Shown here piece by piece: positions 37,392-45,869 of a DNA stretch of 64,000 nucleotides. Each line of letters starts with the position of its first letter. The first letter of the stretch is position 1. The notes under the pieces were generated by a model. The model was not told where the DNA came from. It worked only from the letters and a program-made list of their open reading frames with translations, and did no database searches. The position numbers were made by a program, and so were the translations under genes. This DNA comes from Cyanobacteria bacterium RI_101 (GTDB lineage: Bacteria > Cyanobacteriota > Cyanobacteriia > Cyanobacteriales > Microcystaceae): the NCBI GenBank assembly GCA_016471375.1, contig WGLZ01000039.1, positions 62,001 to 126,000 of the forward strand, read 5' to 3'.

Positions 37392-39095
37392 ATGCCCTCC
37401 TCCCCCGGCCCCTACCAAAGTCGTCTCTTTAATTTCCTCAATCGCCAGTCCCTACGTCTCCGAGACCGTCTGGGGGAGACGTTTCGCCATTTGCAATCCG
37501 CGGCTCAACTGGGCGCTCAGGCGCTCCTTTATCCCTTCTATTGGCTCCTTCATCCCCACCGCTGGACGGGGCCGCTCCTGACTCCCGGCTACTCCGAACC
37601 GCAACTCCCCCCTCAGACCGGCCCCTCCCTGAGCGACGAACCCCTGAGACAGGTTTTAGAGCAAATTAGACCGTGGTTTAACGAGGAGAATTCCCCGGAA
37701 CTTGAGACTCGCGCCCGAATATCCCCCGCGCCTTTTCAACCGCCTTCAAAGCCCTTGGACGCCCTTGAACTTCGCTCAAGACAAAACACTCCCCTAGACT
37801 TCACTCAGGGCAAAACGCTCCCTGAGCGGAGTCGAAGGGCGCGTCTCTCTCTGGCTCCCCCTCGCCCCGTGGTCATTTCCGGCGCCGTTTTAGCCCGTTT
37901 TGAACAGCGGTTTTCTCCTCCGGCCCTAGCCCCCGCTCCCGGCCTTTGGCCCTTTCGGCGCCGCGCGCTTCCGGCGGATTTGGTGATTTGCGGCGTCGCT
38001 AGTCGTCTGTCAGACCGCCAGTTGATTTTAACCACCGACGATAATCAAACCTTAGACCTCCTCTCTTCAGAGCAAAGCCAAGCCCTAGCCCAAAGCATCC
38101 GGCTCGGTTTAGCGGATTTTTATTACCAGCGCCGTCTCTCCTGGGCGCTACAACAACAGACCTGGGGCGCCATTTCTTTAGTAAATCCAGAGACGGATGA
38201 ATTAACTCCGCCCCTGCGTTGGCTCTGGGGCGGTCTCCACTGGTGGGAACGGGGCCCTTTGACTTTACCTCCCGCGTTCTCCAAACCCGAAGCGCCGGTT
38301 TTAGCGCCGCTAACAGACCTGGCCCAAACTCTCCGGCGCCGTTTGCCAAACCTAACCCAGCCCGCCTTAGTCCATTTACCCCAGTCTTTGCCTCCCCTTC
38401 CCGCCCTAGGGGAAATGATGGGCGCCCCAGGGCCGGTTCTAGAGCGGGTCGCCTCGGCGCTGGCCCCCGTAAAAACGGCGCTAACGGAAAAATTGTCCCC
38501 TCCATTGGACGGGTCTGATCCCTTCCAAATTCAGGTTTTAATCCAAGCCGCCATCGCCTACTTCTTCGGATCGGGGACAACCCCTGCCTTGGGCGCGTCT
38601 TCTCCGGCGCTGTCGGAGTCGGAACCTGATTCTCTTTGGCTGTCTTGGCAAGACTTAGTCAGCCCGTCTGCCTTACCCTTAACGCCCGGAGAGTCGGCGC
38701 CGGTTCTGCCGCCCTCCCAGACGTTAGCTCCCGCCGCGCTCCGGCGCCGAAAACGCCCTCCCGTTTCCCCCGGCGCCGTCGTCCTTTCTAAGCCCGACCC
38801 CGCCGCCCCGGCGCCGGCTGTCCATCCTCGGCCCTCAGATCCCATTCCCGATTTTTGGCTAGAACCCGGCGCTCTCCCCTCCGTCTCGACCTTGGCTTCT
38901 AGGGAGAAACCAGACTTAGACGCCGCCTTTGATTGGATTGAAATCGCCGCTCAGCCCGTTGGTTACCATAAACATCCCCTGGAACTGATTCTAGAAGCCT
39001 TAGATCGTCTAGTATTGGCGCTAGAAGACGGGTTACGCTGGCTATGGCGTCGGGTCTCCCCTTTGTTTTCCCCGCGTTCTAAAAAGCTTTCCTAA
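37392..39095 (+). CDS. Large Pro-rich hypothetical protein with embedded repeat sequence
   Basis: I take the ATG at 37392 (567 residues). There is no recognisable enzymatic domain. The N terminus is basic (RLRDRLGETFRHLQS). Long Pro/Ala/Ser-rich tracts alternate with short ordered blocks (LADLVICGVASRLSDRQLIL-like beta segments at about 195-250, WRLWRRVSPLF at the C terminus). At about residues 124-150 the reading frame runs through a dispersed DNA repeat (37762-37839), giving a peptide rich in Arg and Gln (LELRSRQNTPLDFTQGKTL) that is probably not part of the original fold. It might be a cyanobacteria-specific protein of unknown function. Confidence 0.65.
   Translation: MPSSPGPYQSRLFNFLNRQSLRLRDRLGETFRHLQSAAQLGAQALLYPFYWLLHPHRWTGPLLTPGYSEPQLPPQTGPSLSDEPLRQVLEQIRPWFNEENSPELETRARISPAPFQPPSKPLDALELRSRQNTPLDFTQGKTLPERSRRARLSLAPPRPVVISGAVLARFEQRFSPPALAPAPGLWPFRRRALPADLVICGVASRLSDRQLILTTDDNQTLDLLSSEQSQALAQSIRLGLADFYYQRRLSWALQQQTWGAISLVNPETDELTPPLRWLWGGLHWWERGPLTLPPAFSKPEAPVLAPLTDLAQTLRRRLPNLTQPALVHLPQSLPPLPALGEMMGAPGPVLERVASALAPVKTALTEKLSPPLDGSDPFQIQVLIQAAIAYFFGSGTTPALGASSPALSESEPDSLWLSWQDLVSPSALPLTPGESAPVLPPSQTLAPAALRRRKRPPVSPGAVVLSKPDPAAPAPAVHPRPSDPIPDFWLEPGALPSVSTLASREKPDLDAAFDWIEIAAQPVGYHKHPLELILEALDRLVLALEDGLRWLWRRVSPLFSPRSKKLS
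37762..37839. repeat. Dispersed CTTCGACTCCGCTCAGGG-type repeat inside a coding frame
   Basis: An arm CCCTTGAACTTCGCTCAAG (37762-37780), CCCCTAGACTTCACTCAGGG (37791-37810) and CCCTGAGCGGAGTCGAAGGG (37820-37839) are arranged so that the last two form a 20-bp inverted repeat with 16 of 20 pairs and a 9-base loop. The same family occurs in intergenic DNA at 12.6 and 13.2 kb. Here it lies in frame within the 567-residue gene. Confidence 0.75.
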
Positions 39096-39124
39096 CGTTT
39101 CTCTCTCCTCCAAGGCGACAACCT

Positions 39125-39394
39125 ATGAACCCGAACCCTCCTAAACCGGATAAAGACGACTTGCTTTACCCCCGCAGTCGCTATTACGGGGAATTTAAGC
39201 CCGAAAATCTCGTGTTTAACGCCAATCTTCAGGAGTTCGCTCAACGAGTTAGTTATATTTGCAACTTGGAAACCGCCGGAAAAATTAGCACTCTGGCGGC
39301 CTATGACCAAATCAAGGCGCTTTGGAAGCAACTTAGAGATAGTAAAACAGAATTAGGTATCGGCGGAACTGAAACGAGAGACGAAGAAGACTGA
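39125..39394 (+). CDS. DUF7219 family small protein
   Basis: An 89-residue soluble protein with the family core YPRSRYYGEFKPENLVFNAN, LQEFAQRVSYICNLETAGKI and YDQIKALWKQLRDSK. It is acidic at the C terminus. DUF7219 is a small cyanobacterial family without known function. It lies 29 bp after the large Pro-rich gene and is followed immediately by the truncated exoD copy. Confidence 0.8.
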   Translation: MNPNPPKPDKDDLLYPRSRYYGEFKPENLVFNANLQEFAQRVSYICNLETAGKISTLAAYDQIKALWKQLRDSKTELGIGGTETRDEED

Positions 39395-39400
39395 ACAAGA

Positions 39401-39597
39401 CGACTCTCTTTCGGCGACCCTATGCGGTTCAAATTCTCCCAGGATATTGAAGCGCTTCTGCGCAAGCTCTCCTAAACCTCCCTGACCCTTCAAGACTTGC
39501 TCTCCGTCACCGCGGAGCGGGGCTTTTCCTTTCTGATCGCCCTGTCTGATCGCCCTGCTGGCCCTACCCTTCATTTTTCCCATTCCCCCCGGTTTAA
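39401..39597 (+). pseudogene. Truncated, broken copy of exoD 5' end (direct repeat of 42848-43031)
   Basis: From CGACTCTCTTTC through GGTTTAA this segment matches the 5' leader and first 50-odd codons of the intact exoD at 42870, with about a dozen mismatches by eye. It has an ATG at 39422 and the same protein start MRFKFSQDIE. Codon 18 is TAA at 39473-39475 where the intact gene has CAA. A 13-bp unit TCTGATCGCCCTG is tandemly duplicated at 39532-39557, shifting the frame. Homology stops near 39597. It is therefore a dead partial duplicate and not a gene. Confidence 0.92.
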
Positions 39598-39769
39598 GGG
39601 GAGTCGGGCCGCAGTCTCTAGTCCCTTTTACACTGACTTTTCAGAGGCGGAGCGCCCTTTTGCGGACTTTGACAGATTTTTTCTCTAGGCTCGGAATAAG
39701 ACATGAGAACTTAAATCCAACAGGAGTCTTGACTCTGGTTGACGTTATTCATGAATTTGTATTGGATGT
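39598..39769. other. Gap after exoD remnant, nothing recognised
   Basis: This 172-bp stretch lies between the end of exoD homology and the stop of the ZorB-like gene. I see no gene, repeat or terminator hairpin with a T run. Confidence 0.55.
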
Positions 39770-40396
39770 TTAACGGGTTTTACCCGGCGGAATAAAGCGA
39801 ATTTCAATCCGGCGCCGGGATTGATCGGGTTGGCGATTCAGCGCCGCGATTTTTCCCTGAGGATCATAAAGTTGACCGGCGGAATAGGCTCGAAAGTCAA
39901 TATTTTTAAACTGTCCTCCCTGACGGAGTTGCTGAATGACCGCTAGCGCTCGCATCAGTCCGAGATCGGCGTTAGAGCCTGGGGTTAAGGTTGTCACAGA
40001 TAGTTTATTTTGGGCGACTGGCTCTAGCTTTTGGTCAAGATTACTTAAGCGACTGTTGGCTTGCCCATCGGTATGGCCGATAACTTGAATAAAATCAATA
40101 GCGCCTTCTTTTTCTTGAATGATTTTTTCTAGAGTGGGTACAACTTGATCGTTGAGATAGCCTTTCAATTGGGGCGTTAATTCGGCGCTACCAGAAGGAA
40201 ATTTAAAATTTCCCGATTTTTCATCAATGACGATAGGAGCGGCGCTTTGTAGTTTGCGGTTGAGTTCAGTGGCTTGCAGGAGCGCCAGAAGCAAAAATAG
40301 ACTCAGAATCATAAAGGCGTTAGCCATTAAGTCTGTAAAAGCGGGGAAAACATTCAGAACTTCAGATTTTTTCCGGTAGCGTTTAGAATGAAACAT
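39770..40396 (-). CDS. ZorB-like / MotB-type OmpA-domain stator protein
   Basis: The 208-residue protein has a short cytoplasmic N terminus, one transmembrane helix (FTDLMANAFMILSLFLLLAL) with a buried Asp at residue 22, and a periplasmic OmpA/MotB-like domain (FIQVIGHTDGQ ... NADLGLMRALAVIQQL ... QSRRRIEIRF) expected to bind peptidoglycan. The helix Asp is the ion-carrying residue in MotB and ZorB proteins. It follows the ZorA-like gene by 30 bp on the same strand. Zorya ZorB and generic OmpA/MotB proteins are similar; the partner's long tail favours the ZorAB type. No ZorC, ZorD or ZorE gene is near. Confidence 0.8.
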   Translation of the reverse strand: MFHSKRYRKKSEVLNVFPAFTDLMANAFMILSLFLLLALLQATELNRKLQSAAPIVIDEKSGNFKFPSGSAELTPQLKGYLNDQVVPTLEKIIQEKEGAIDFIQVIGHTDGQANSRLSNLDQKLEPVAQNKLSVTTLTPGSNADLGLMRALAVIQQLRQGGQFKNIDFRAYSAGQLYDPQGKIAALNRQPDQSRRRIEIRFIPPGKTR

Positions 40397-40426
40397 GATC
40401 AGCAGTCTTTTGATCTAAATAGAGCG

Positions 40427-42409
40427 TTATCGAGGATTTTGGGGCAAGTTTAAATCTTGAATTAAGCTGGTCAACTTGGACAGTTTTAAGCTGATATCTT
40501 CAAGATGAGAGAGGCTGACGTTAAGCGAGTGGCTAAGATTAGCTGTCTCCTGCTTATTTTTGCGACTTTCCAGCGCCATTAACTCTCCGATCTCTTGAGT
40601 CTGCTTTTGGGAGTCTTGGGATAGGGTTAAAGCAAGCCGCTGGCTTAAGTCAATCAGGTCTTGTTTGAGATTTAAGCTATCTTGATACTGCTTAAAGACG
40701 TTAACTAAGGCGCTCAAACTTCCCTGAACGGCTTCGAGCTGACGAGCACCGGACTGTCCCTGATCATTGATCTGCTCTAGACCCTGGGAAAAGTTTCCGG
40801 TTAACTTAACTAGTTCTCCTTGGATTTGCTCTGTCCTTTGGGTTTGGGTTTTCATGCCTTGATAGAGGTCTTGTAATTTCTGGGCGTTGATTTCCATCTC
40901 TTGGGAAAAAGTTGTGATTAGAGCGTTAACATTATCCTGAAGAGTTGACAGAGATTGAGCTTGGGATTCCTTCATTAGCTCGATCAGCGCCGCCAGTTTC
41001 CCTTGAATCGCCGCCAGTTCTTTCTCTTCCTGAATTAACCGTTGTTGATTGAGGGTGATAATTTTCCCCGATTGTTGATTGAGGCGCTGGGCGGATTCTC
41101 CAAGGGTTTGGAGCGTGGGGATAGTGGTTTGAAAATCCTGAATAATCTGGGCAAAGGATTTATTTGTTTCGCTTAAACTGGCGGTAAACTGGCTAAATCG
41201 GTCTAGATTTTCGGACGCTTCTTTCAGGCACTCTGGAAATTGACTCACCGCTAGGGATTCCGCTGTGTTTAGATAATTTTGAGAGCTTTTCTCAAATCTT
41301 TCTCCCGATTGTTGAAGTTGAGCACTAAGAATAGTAATTGCGTTGCTTGCATTACTATTGCTGTTGATAAGCTCTTGAATTTTTGTAGTAAAGTCGTTGA
41401 TTTTAACTTGCCCACTGTTAATAAGTTCCTTGATGGTTTCGGCAAACTGAGCTTGAGTGCTGTGCAATTCGTTCGCCCAATTAAAGAGAGCCTCTTGATT
41501 ATTCTTAATCGATGCAGCCGCACCCTTGATTTCGACTGCAGAACCGCTAAAGGATTCAGCACCACCACTAAAGGATTTAGCTACAGCCTCTAACTTACCA
41601 AAGGATTTCTCAATAGACTCGGCGCTGGTTTTCATAATTCCAACTTGCGTTTCAAAGGTATTAACGGCGCTGGTAAAACTTTTAATACTGGTTGTCAGGG
41701 AAGGGACGAAGTTCTTTAAAACAGTGGTTAGAACAGATTCGAGAGAGTGCTCGTTGTCTGACTTTTGACCATAAAGAATTGTGTTGAGTAGGCTTTTTGC
41801 CTTGGCTTCAATATGACTTTCTACTGGTGAGAAATCAATTTCTAAATGCTTTTCTAAGTTGATAAACAAATTATATTTTGCCGTCTCCGTGTTCCAGAAT
41901 AAGTTGAGAATCGTTAGCAGAGAACTTAAGGAAATGGCTACCAAGCTGGTGATAAAAGCGATTCCCATACTCTGGAGCGGCGCTTTTAGATTCGCCACCA
42001 CCAGACTAGCGCCGTCTGCGTCTTGGTTGAGAATGGCGCTAATATCGCCCAGGTTAAAGGTAATGCCTAAAAAAGTTCCCAACAGACCAAAAGCAATGAG
42101 CAGGTTCGGCAATAACTGACAAAAGTTATCCCAATAGTCATAGCTCAAACCGAACAGTTTTTCTTGACTATAAAATTTTTCCAGAATATCCGTCGTGTTG
42201 GTAAAATCTAGTCGGGCGGCGGATCTTTTAAACTCCTGCTTGATCTCCTCGATTTTCCCAGTATCTAAATGTTTTAAGTTCTGACTCAGCGCCTTAAGGG
42301 TATGGTACAAAGAAAAACGAACCCAAATGGCGACGGCGCTGGGGACAATCATCAGCGCCGCTATAAAAATAAGGATAGGAGTAGGGAGGAGTTGTAGCCA
42401 GGCGGTCAT
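40427..42409 (-). CDS. ZorA-like / MotA-TolQ-ExbB channel protein with long coiled-coil tail
   Basis: I start at the ATG at 42409 (660 residues), where the coding strand has GAGGTGAT with a 5-base spacer; a GTG at 42418 and an ATG at 42415 lie inside that ribosome site. TM helices are at about residues 10-31, 99-120 (LLIAFGLLGTFLGITFNL, the MotA/TolQ/ExbB signature) and 148-172. The rest, about residues 200-660, is a long Gln/Ser-rich helical tail with many coiled-coil-like stretches (IEKSFGKLEAVAKSF, QAQSLSTLQDNVNALI). In Zorya the ZorA tail is a rod hanging into the cytoplasm. The gene is AT-rich relative to its flanks. Defence function is inferred from this architecture only. Confidence 0.8.
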   Translation of the reverse strand: MTAWLQLLPTPILIFIAALMIVPSAVAIWVRFSLYHTLKALSQNLKHLDTGKIEEIKQEFKRSAARLDFTNTTDILEKFYSQEKLFGLSYDYWDNFCQLLPNLLIAFGLLGTFLGITFNLGDISAILNQDADGASLVVANLKAPLQSMGIAFITSLVAISLSSLLTILNLFWNTETAKYNLFINLEKHLEIDFSPVESHIEAKAKSLLNTILYGQKSDNEHSLESVLTTVLKNFVPSLTTSIKSFTSAVNTFETQVGIMKTSAESIEKSFGKLEAVAKSFSGGAESFSGSAVEIKGAAASIKNNQEALFNWANELHSTQAQFAETIKELINSGQVKINDFTTKIQELINSNSNASNAITILSAQLQQSGERFEKSSQNYLNTAESLAVSQFPECLKEASENLDRFSQFTASLSETNKSFAQIIQDFQTTIPTLQTLGESAQRLNQQSGKIITLNQQRLIQEEKELAAIQGKLAALIELMKESQAQSLSTLQDNVNALITTFSQEMEINAQKLQDLYQGMKTQTQRTEQIQGELVKLTGNFSQGLEQINDQGQSGARQLEAVQGSLSALVNVFKQYQDSLNLKQDLIDLSQRLALTLSQDSQKQTQEIGELMALESRKNKQETANLSHSLNVSLSHLEDISLKLSKLTSLIQDLNLPQNPR

Positions 42410-42418
42410 GGTCATCAC

Positions 42419-42869
42419 CTCAGAAAGAAGTACAAAAATTTTGATCTTTAGAGAAAGCTAATTCTTTCTCCCTATAGCGGTCGTAGATGATTCATTCGTA
42501 AATCAAGATCCTTATGCTCAAAGAGAGATTCACCACCCCGCCCCTTCGGGGCGCCCCTCCACAGGAGGGGAATCATCAAATTAACGTGTTAGAGCTTAAT
42601 TCCCCTCCCCCGGAGGGGTGGCAGGCGTAGCCTGACGGGGTGGTCAAACTTTGGGATGGGCACAAGATTCATAAACGATTTGCGATGACTATATTGTATG
42701 TAAACATCTCGAAAGTATTCAAGTTATTTTAAGATATTTTCATACTCTGACAACGACCTCCCGCAAGACCAGCGCCGGTGAAAACAGCCCCTAGCGCCAA
42801 CGCTGAATGTAGAGCTGGGGCAAAAATGCTACAGTCTCAGAGGAAAGCCGACTCTCTTTCAGCGCCCCT
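42419..42869. other. 451-bp gap between divergent zorA-like and exoD, with palindromic repeat
   Basis: The left part, next to the ZorA-like start, is AT-rich and should hold its promoter and ribosome site. The centre holds a large palindromic repeat (42529-42645, listed separately). The right part from 42720 precedes the exoD leader. Its 42848-42869 end is repeated at the broken exoD copy. No open frame is convincing. Confidence 0.65.
42529..42645. repeat. Long palindromic GC-run repeat
   Basis: The arm begins CACCACCCCGCCCCTTCGGG and contains CCCTCC and GAGGGGAAT. The opposite arm has AATTCCCCTCCCCCGGAGGGG, then GGCAGGCGTAGCCTGACGGG and GTGGTC, so the outer ends CCACCCCG and CGGGGTGG pair. 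The right-hand core GGAGGGGTGGCAGGCG...CTGACGGGG recurs near 52.31 kb. This is an intergenic repeat of the same class as others in the window. Confidence 0.75.
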
Positions 42870-43454
42870 ATGCAGTTCAAATTCTCCCAGGATATTGAAA
42901 CGCTTCTGCACAAGGTCTCCCAAACCTCCCTGACCCTTCAGGACTTGCTCTCCGTCACCGCGGAGCGGGGCTTTTCCTTTCTGATCGCCCTGCTGGCCCT
43001 GCCCTTTATTTTCCCCATTCCCCCCGGTTTAACCGGCGTCGCCGGCGCCGTCATCGCCCTCTTGGCCGTCCAGATGATGCTGGGTCGAAAGCGCCCCTGG
43101 TTGCCGTCCCGTTTCGCCCGCGTCGCCTTTCCCCCGGCGCTGGCGGCCAAACTCCTGACCCAAATCCGGGGGCTGACCCGAATATTAGAGCGCCTCTGTC
43201 GTCCCCGACTCCTACCCCTCGCCACCAATCCCCAGATCTGGCGCTTGAACGGTTTAGTGATCGCCTGGCTTACCTTTTTACTGGTGCTCCCCATTCCCTT
43301 CACCAATCCCCTACCGGCGCTGGGCATCCTCCTGCTGGCGGTGGCCATGCTAGAAGCCGACGGCTTTTTAATGTGCCTGGTTTACGGCTGGACAGCCAGC
43401 ATTAGTTTAGGGTTATACCTAGCGGGGCGGCACCTTTGGAGCCTAGTGTTTTAG
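42870..43454 (+). CDS. exoD: ExoD family exopolysaccharide synthesis protein
   Basis: The 194-residue membrane protein matches ExoD: SQTSLTLQDLLSVTAERGFSFLIALLALPFIFPIPP, a conserved GVAGAVIALLAVQMMLGRKRPWLP, and four or more hydrophobic helices. ExoD proteins affect exopolysaccharide production in rhizobia; the mechanism is unknown. Its stop is shared with the FHA-PBP gene (TTAG, 43451-43454). A broken duplicate of its 5' end lies at 39401-39597 on the same strand, so only this copy is functional. Confidence 0.9.
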   Translation: MQFKFSQDIETLLHKVSQTSLTLQDLLSVTAERGFSFLIALLALPFIFPIPPGLTGVAGAVIALLAVQMMLGRKRPWLPSRFARVAFPPALAAKLLTQIRGLTRILERLCRPRLLPLATNPQIWRLNGLVIAWLTFLLVLPIPFTNPLPALGILLLAVAMLEADGFLMCLVYGWTASISLGLYLAGRHLWSLVF

Positions 43455-45691
43455 TTAACGATAGAAAGGGTATATTGTCCCCACAATTCCGCCGCCAGGG
43501 CGCTACTGCCCTCCGTGGGACGGTTATCGTCGTTGCCGAGCCAGATGCCCGTCACCCGTTCCCGGCTGGGCGCCAGACCGATAAACAGTAAATCCACCCC
43601 TTTATTCGTCGTTCCCGTTTTCCCCGCGGCGCCGTAACCAATACTGGCGGCCTTGCCGGTGCCGTTTTCCACCGCCTCCCGCAGGAGCATGACCATCGTT
43701 TTAGCGGTTCCCGGAGAGACCGCCCGGCGCTGTTGACTGGGGTCGCTCTCAAAACTATAAATTTCTCGACAGGTCTGCCAGCGGTCTGTTTGCTCGCAAT
43801 CGCTCCCGTCCCGGATTCGGCGAATGGCGTGGGGTTTTTGCCAAACGCCCCCGTTGCCGATGGCGCCGTAGGCGCCGGTCATCTCCAAAAGTCGGGTTTC
43901 GCTTTGCCCCAAGACCAGACCCGGCACGGTTTCCAAGCGGGAGCGGACGCCCATTTTCTCCGCTAAAGCCGCCACTTTGGGCAGTCCCGCCTGACGGGCC
44001 ACCCGGAGCGCCACCGCGTTTTCCGACTGGGCGAAGGCTTGCGTAAAAGAGGCGTCTCCTTCGGTGCGCTCGCAACCGCGGTAATTTTGACCCTGCCAAC
44101 TCAGGGGCGCGCAGGAATAGGAACTGTAGGCGGGAATGCCGGCCTCCAGCGCCGCGGCGTAGGCGAAGAGCTTAAAGGTGGACCCCGGTTGCCGCAGGGC
44201 TTGGGTGGCTCGGTTATACTGACTTTTTTGGTAATCGGCGCCGCCCACCAGGGCTAGAATTTCCCCAGTGCGGCTGTTGAGGGTCACTAGGGCGCCCTGG
44301 CTGTATTTAAATTCTTTACCTTTGGTCTGGATATTTTTTTTGAGTAAGGCTTCGGCTTTCTGTTGGGTTTTTAAATCCAGGGTGCTCTCGACAATGAAAT
44401 TGCCTTCGTTGGCCACGTCTTCTCCCAAAAGCTCTTGTAGTTCCGTGAAAATATGGCTGTAAAAATAGGGCGCCTGCAATTTAGCCAGCGCCTGGGTGGC
44501 CTTGGGGCTAACGATCACGCGAGAGCGCCGGGCCCGGTTGGCCTCGGTTTCGTCGATCATGCCCAGTTGGGCCATCCGCTCGATAATGCGATTCCGCAGA
44601 GCCACGGAGGTTTCGTAATCCTGCACCGGGTTGTATAAATTCGGCGCCGGGAGCATGGCCACCAGGGTCGCCGCTTCGCTAATGTCCAACTCCCGCGCGG
44701 ATTTATCAAAATAAAACTGGGCCGCGTCTTCAAAGCCGTAATTACCGGCGCCGAGATAGACCCGATTGAGGTAGGTTTTTAAAATTTCGTCCTTGCTATA
44801 GACCATCTCCAACTTAAGCGCCACCAACATTTCCCGAATCTTGCGGCCGGCGCTGTTTTCCCGCCCCACTTCGCTAAATAAACTGCGGGCCAACTGTTGG
44901 GTAACGGTGCTAGCGCCCTGTTTGACGCCCTTTTCCTTGCGGTTGACCATAATGGCCCGGGCGACGCCGTAGGGATCGACGCCGGGGTGCCAATAAAAGC
45001 GGGTGTCCTCAGAAGCGATCACCGCCTGGGGGAGGTAGGGCGAAAACTCTTCCAGGCGGTCAAACTCCCGGTGAATTTCCTGTTTGACGGGATTTAAGGG
45101 CGTTTTCCCGTCCCCGGAATAGACCACCACCGGCCCCGTAATCCCCAAGGGCCAAGGTTTAACGGGGATTTTGCGCCATTCCCAAGCCAGCGCCGCCGCG
45201 GCGAGGGTCGAGACTAATCCGAGGCCGAGTAACCCTAAACGAGCGAAACGTAGTCCCCAGGGCAAAGGGGAAATAAAGGTTAACTGAGGCGCGTCCGCTA
45301 AATCCGGGGGCCCCAAGCTAATGACGTCGCCGTGTTGTAGGTAGGCGCTTTTAAACCGGGCGGCGCCGCGGTAAATGCCGTTGGTGGAGCCTTCGTCTTG
45401 AATCCAAAAGCGCCGTTTGCAGTCGGGGTCTCGGTAAAGGACGCAGTGGGCTTGGCTGACGATGGGATTTTGCAAGAGGATATCGCTGAGGCGGGAACTG
45501 CGACCAATCACATAGCGCTCCGCCACCAGGGGATAGGTTTTCCTGGGTTGGTTCATCTCGTCCCGAATCCGCAAACGGGGAACTTTCGCCCCTTTTTTAA
45601 CGGCGCTTTTGCCGGATTCTAGGGGTTTAAGCCGTTGCGCCGCTTGGGTGGGCGCTTGACTAACGGGGCGTTTCCGAGAAGAGCGGGCCAT
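43451..45691 (-). CDS. Class A penicillin-binding protein with N-terminal FHA domain
   Basis: The ATG at 45691 gives 746 residues (a TTG at 45700 is less likely). After a basic tail, residues about 60-135 form an FHA phosphothreonine-recognition domain (RYVIGRSSRLSDILLQNPIVSQAHC, DEGSTNGIY). A transmembrane helix follows at about 145-170. Then come a GT51 glycosyltransferase (EDTRFYWHPGVDPYGVARA, GASTVTQQLARSLF) and a transpeptidase with SxxK in RQPGSTFKLFAYAAALE, SxN in SENAVALRV and KTG in GAAGKTGTTNKG. It polymerises and cross-links peptidoglycan. Attachment of an FHA domain suggests control by Ser/Thr kinases, an inference. Confidence 0.92.
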   Translation of the reverse strand: MARSSRKRPVSQAPTQAAQRLKPLESGKSAVKKGAKVPRLRIRDEMNQPRKTYPLVAERYVIGRSSRLSDILLQNPIVSQAHCVLYRDPDCKRRFWIQDEGSTNGIYRGAARFKSAYLQHGDVISLGPPDLADAPQLTFISPLPWGLRFARLGLLGLGLVSTLAAAALAWEWRKIPVKPWPLGITGPVVVYSGDGKTPLNPVKQEIHREFDRLEEFSPYLPQAVIASEDTRFYWHPGVDPYGVARAIMVNRKEKGVKQGASTVTQQLARSLFSEVGRENSAGRKIREMLVALKLEMVYSKDEILKTYLNRVYLGAGNYGFEDAAQFYFDKSARELDISEAATLVAMLPAPNLYNPVQDYETSVALRNRIIERMAQLGMIDETEANRARRSRVIVSPKATQALAKLQAPYFYSHIFTELQELLGEDVANEGNFIVESTLDLKTQQKAEALLKKNIQTKGKEFKYSQGALVTLNSRTGEILALVGGADYQKSQYNRATQALRQPGSTFKLFAYAAALEAGIPAYSSYSCAPLSWQGQNYRGCERTEGDASFTQAFAQSENAVALRVARQAGLPKVAALAEKMGVRSRLETVPGLVLGQSETRLLEMTGAYGAIGNGGVWQKPHAIRRIRDGSDCEQTDRWQTCREIYSFESDPSQQRRAVSPGTAKTMVMLLREAVENGTGKAASIGYGAAGKTGTTNKGVDLLFIGLAPSRERVTGIWLGNDDNRPTEGSSALAAELWGQYTLSIVN

Positions 45692-45869
45692 GGCGGACAA
45701 AAACAGAGGAGAAAGGGGGCGATTTCAAGCCGTAGAGACTGGATTGCCGGAAGTGTAACTGATTGTATCGGATCGACGCCCAAGGAACGACTCCCATTCA
45801 GCGCCGTCTCTATTTTTTGTTAGGGCGAAATGTCTTGCTTTCAATGATCCTTACCACTGGAAAAAGACG

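Noticed and set aside
39497-39688. 63-residue frame overlapping the broken exoD copy
   Set aside because: It is a shifted frame created by the 13-bp duplication, reading exoD remnant DNA.
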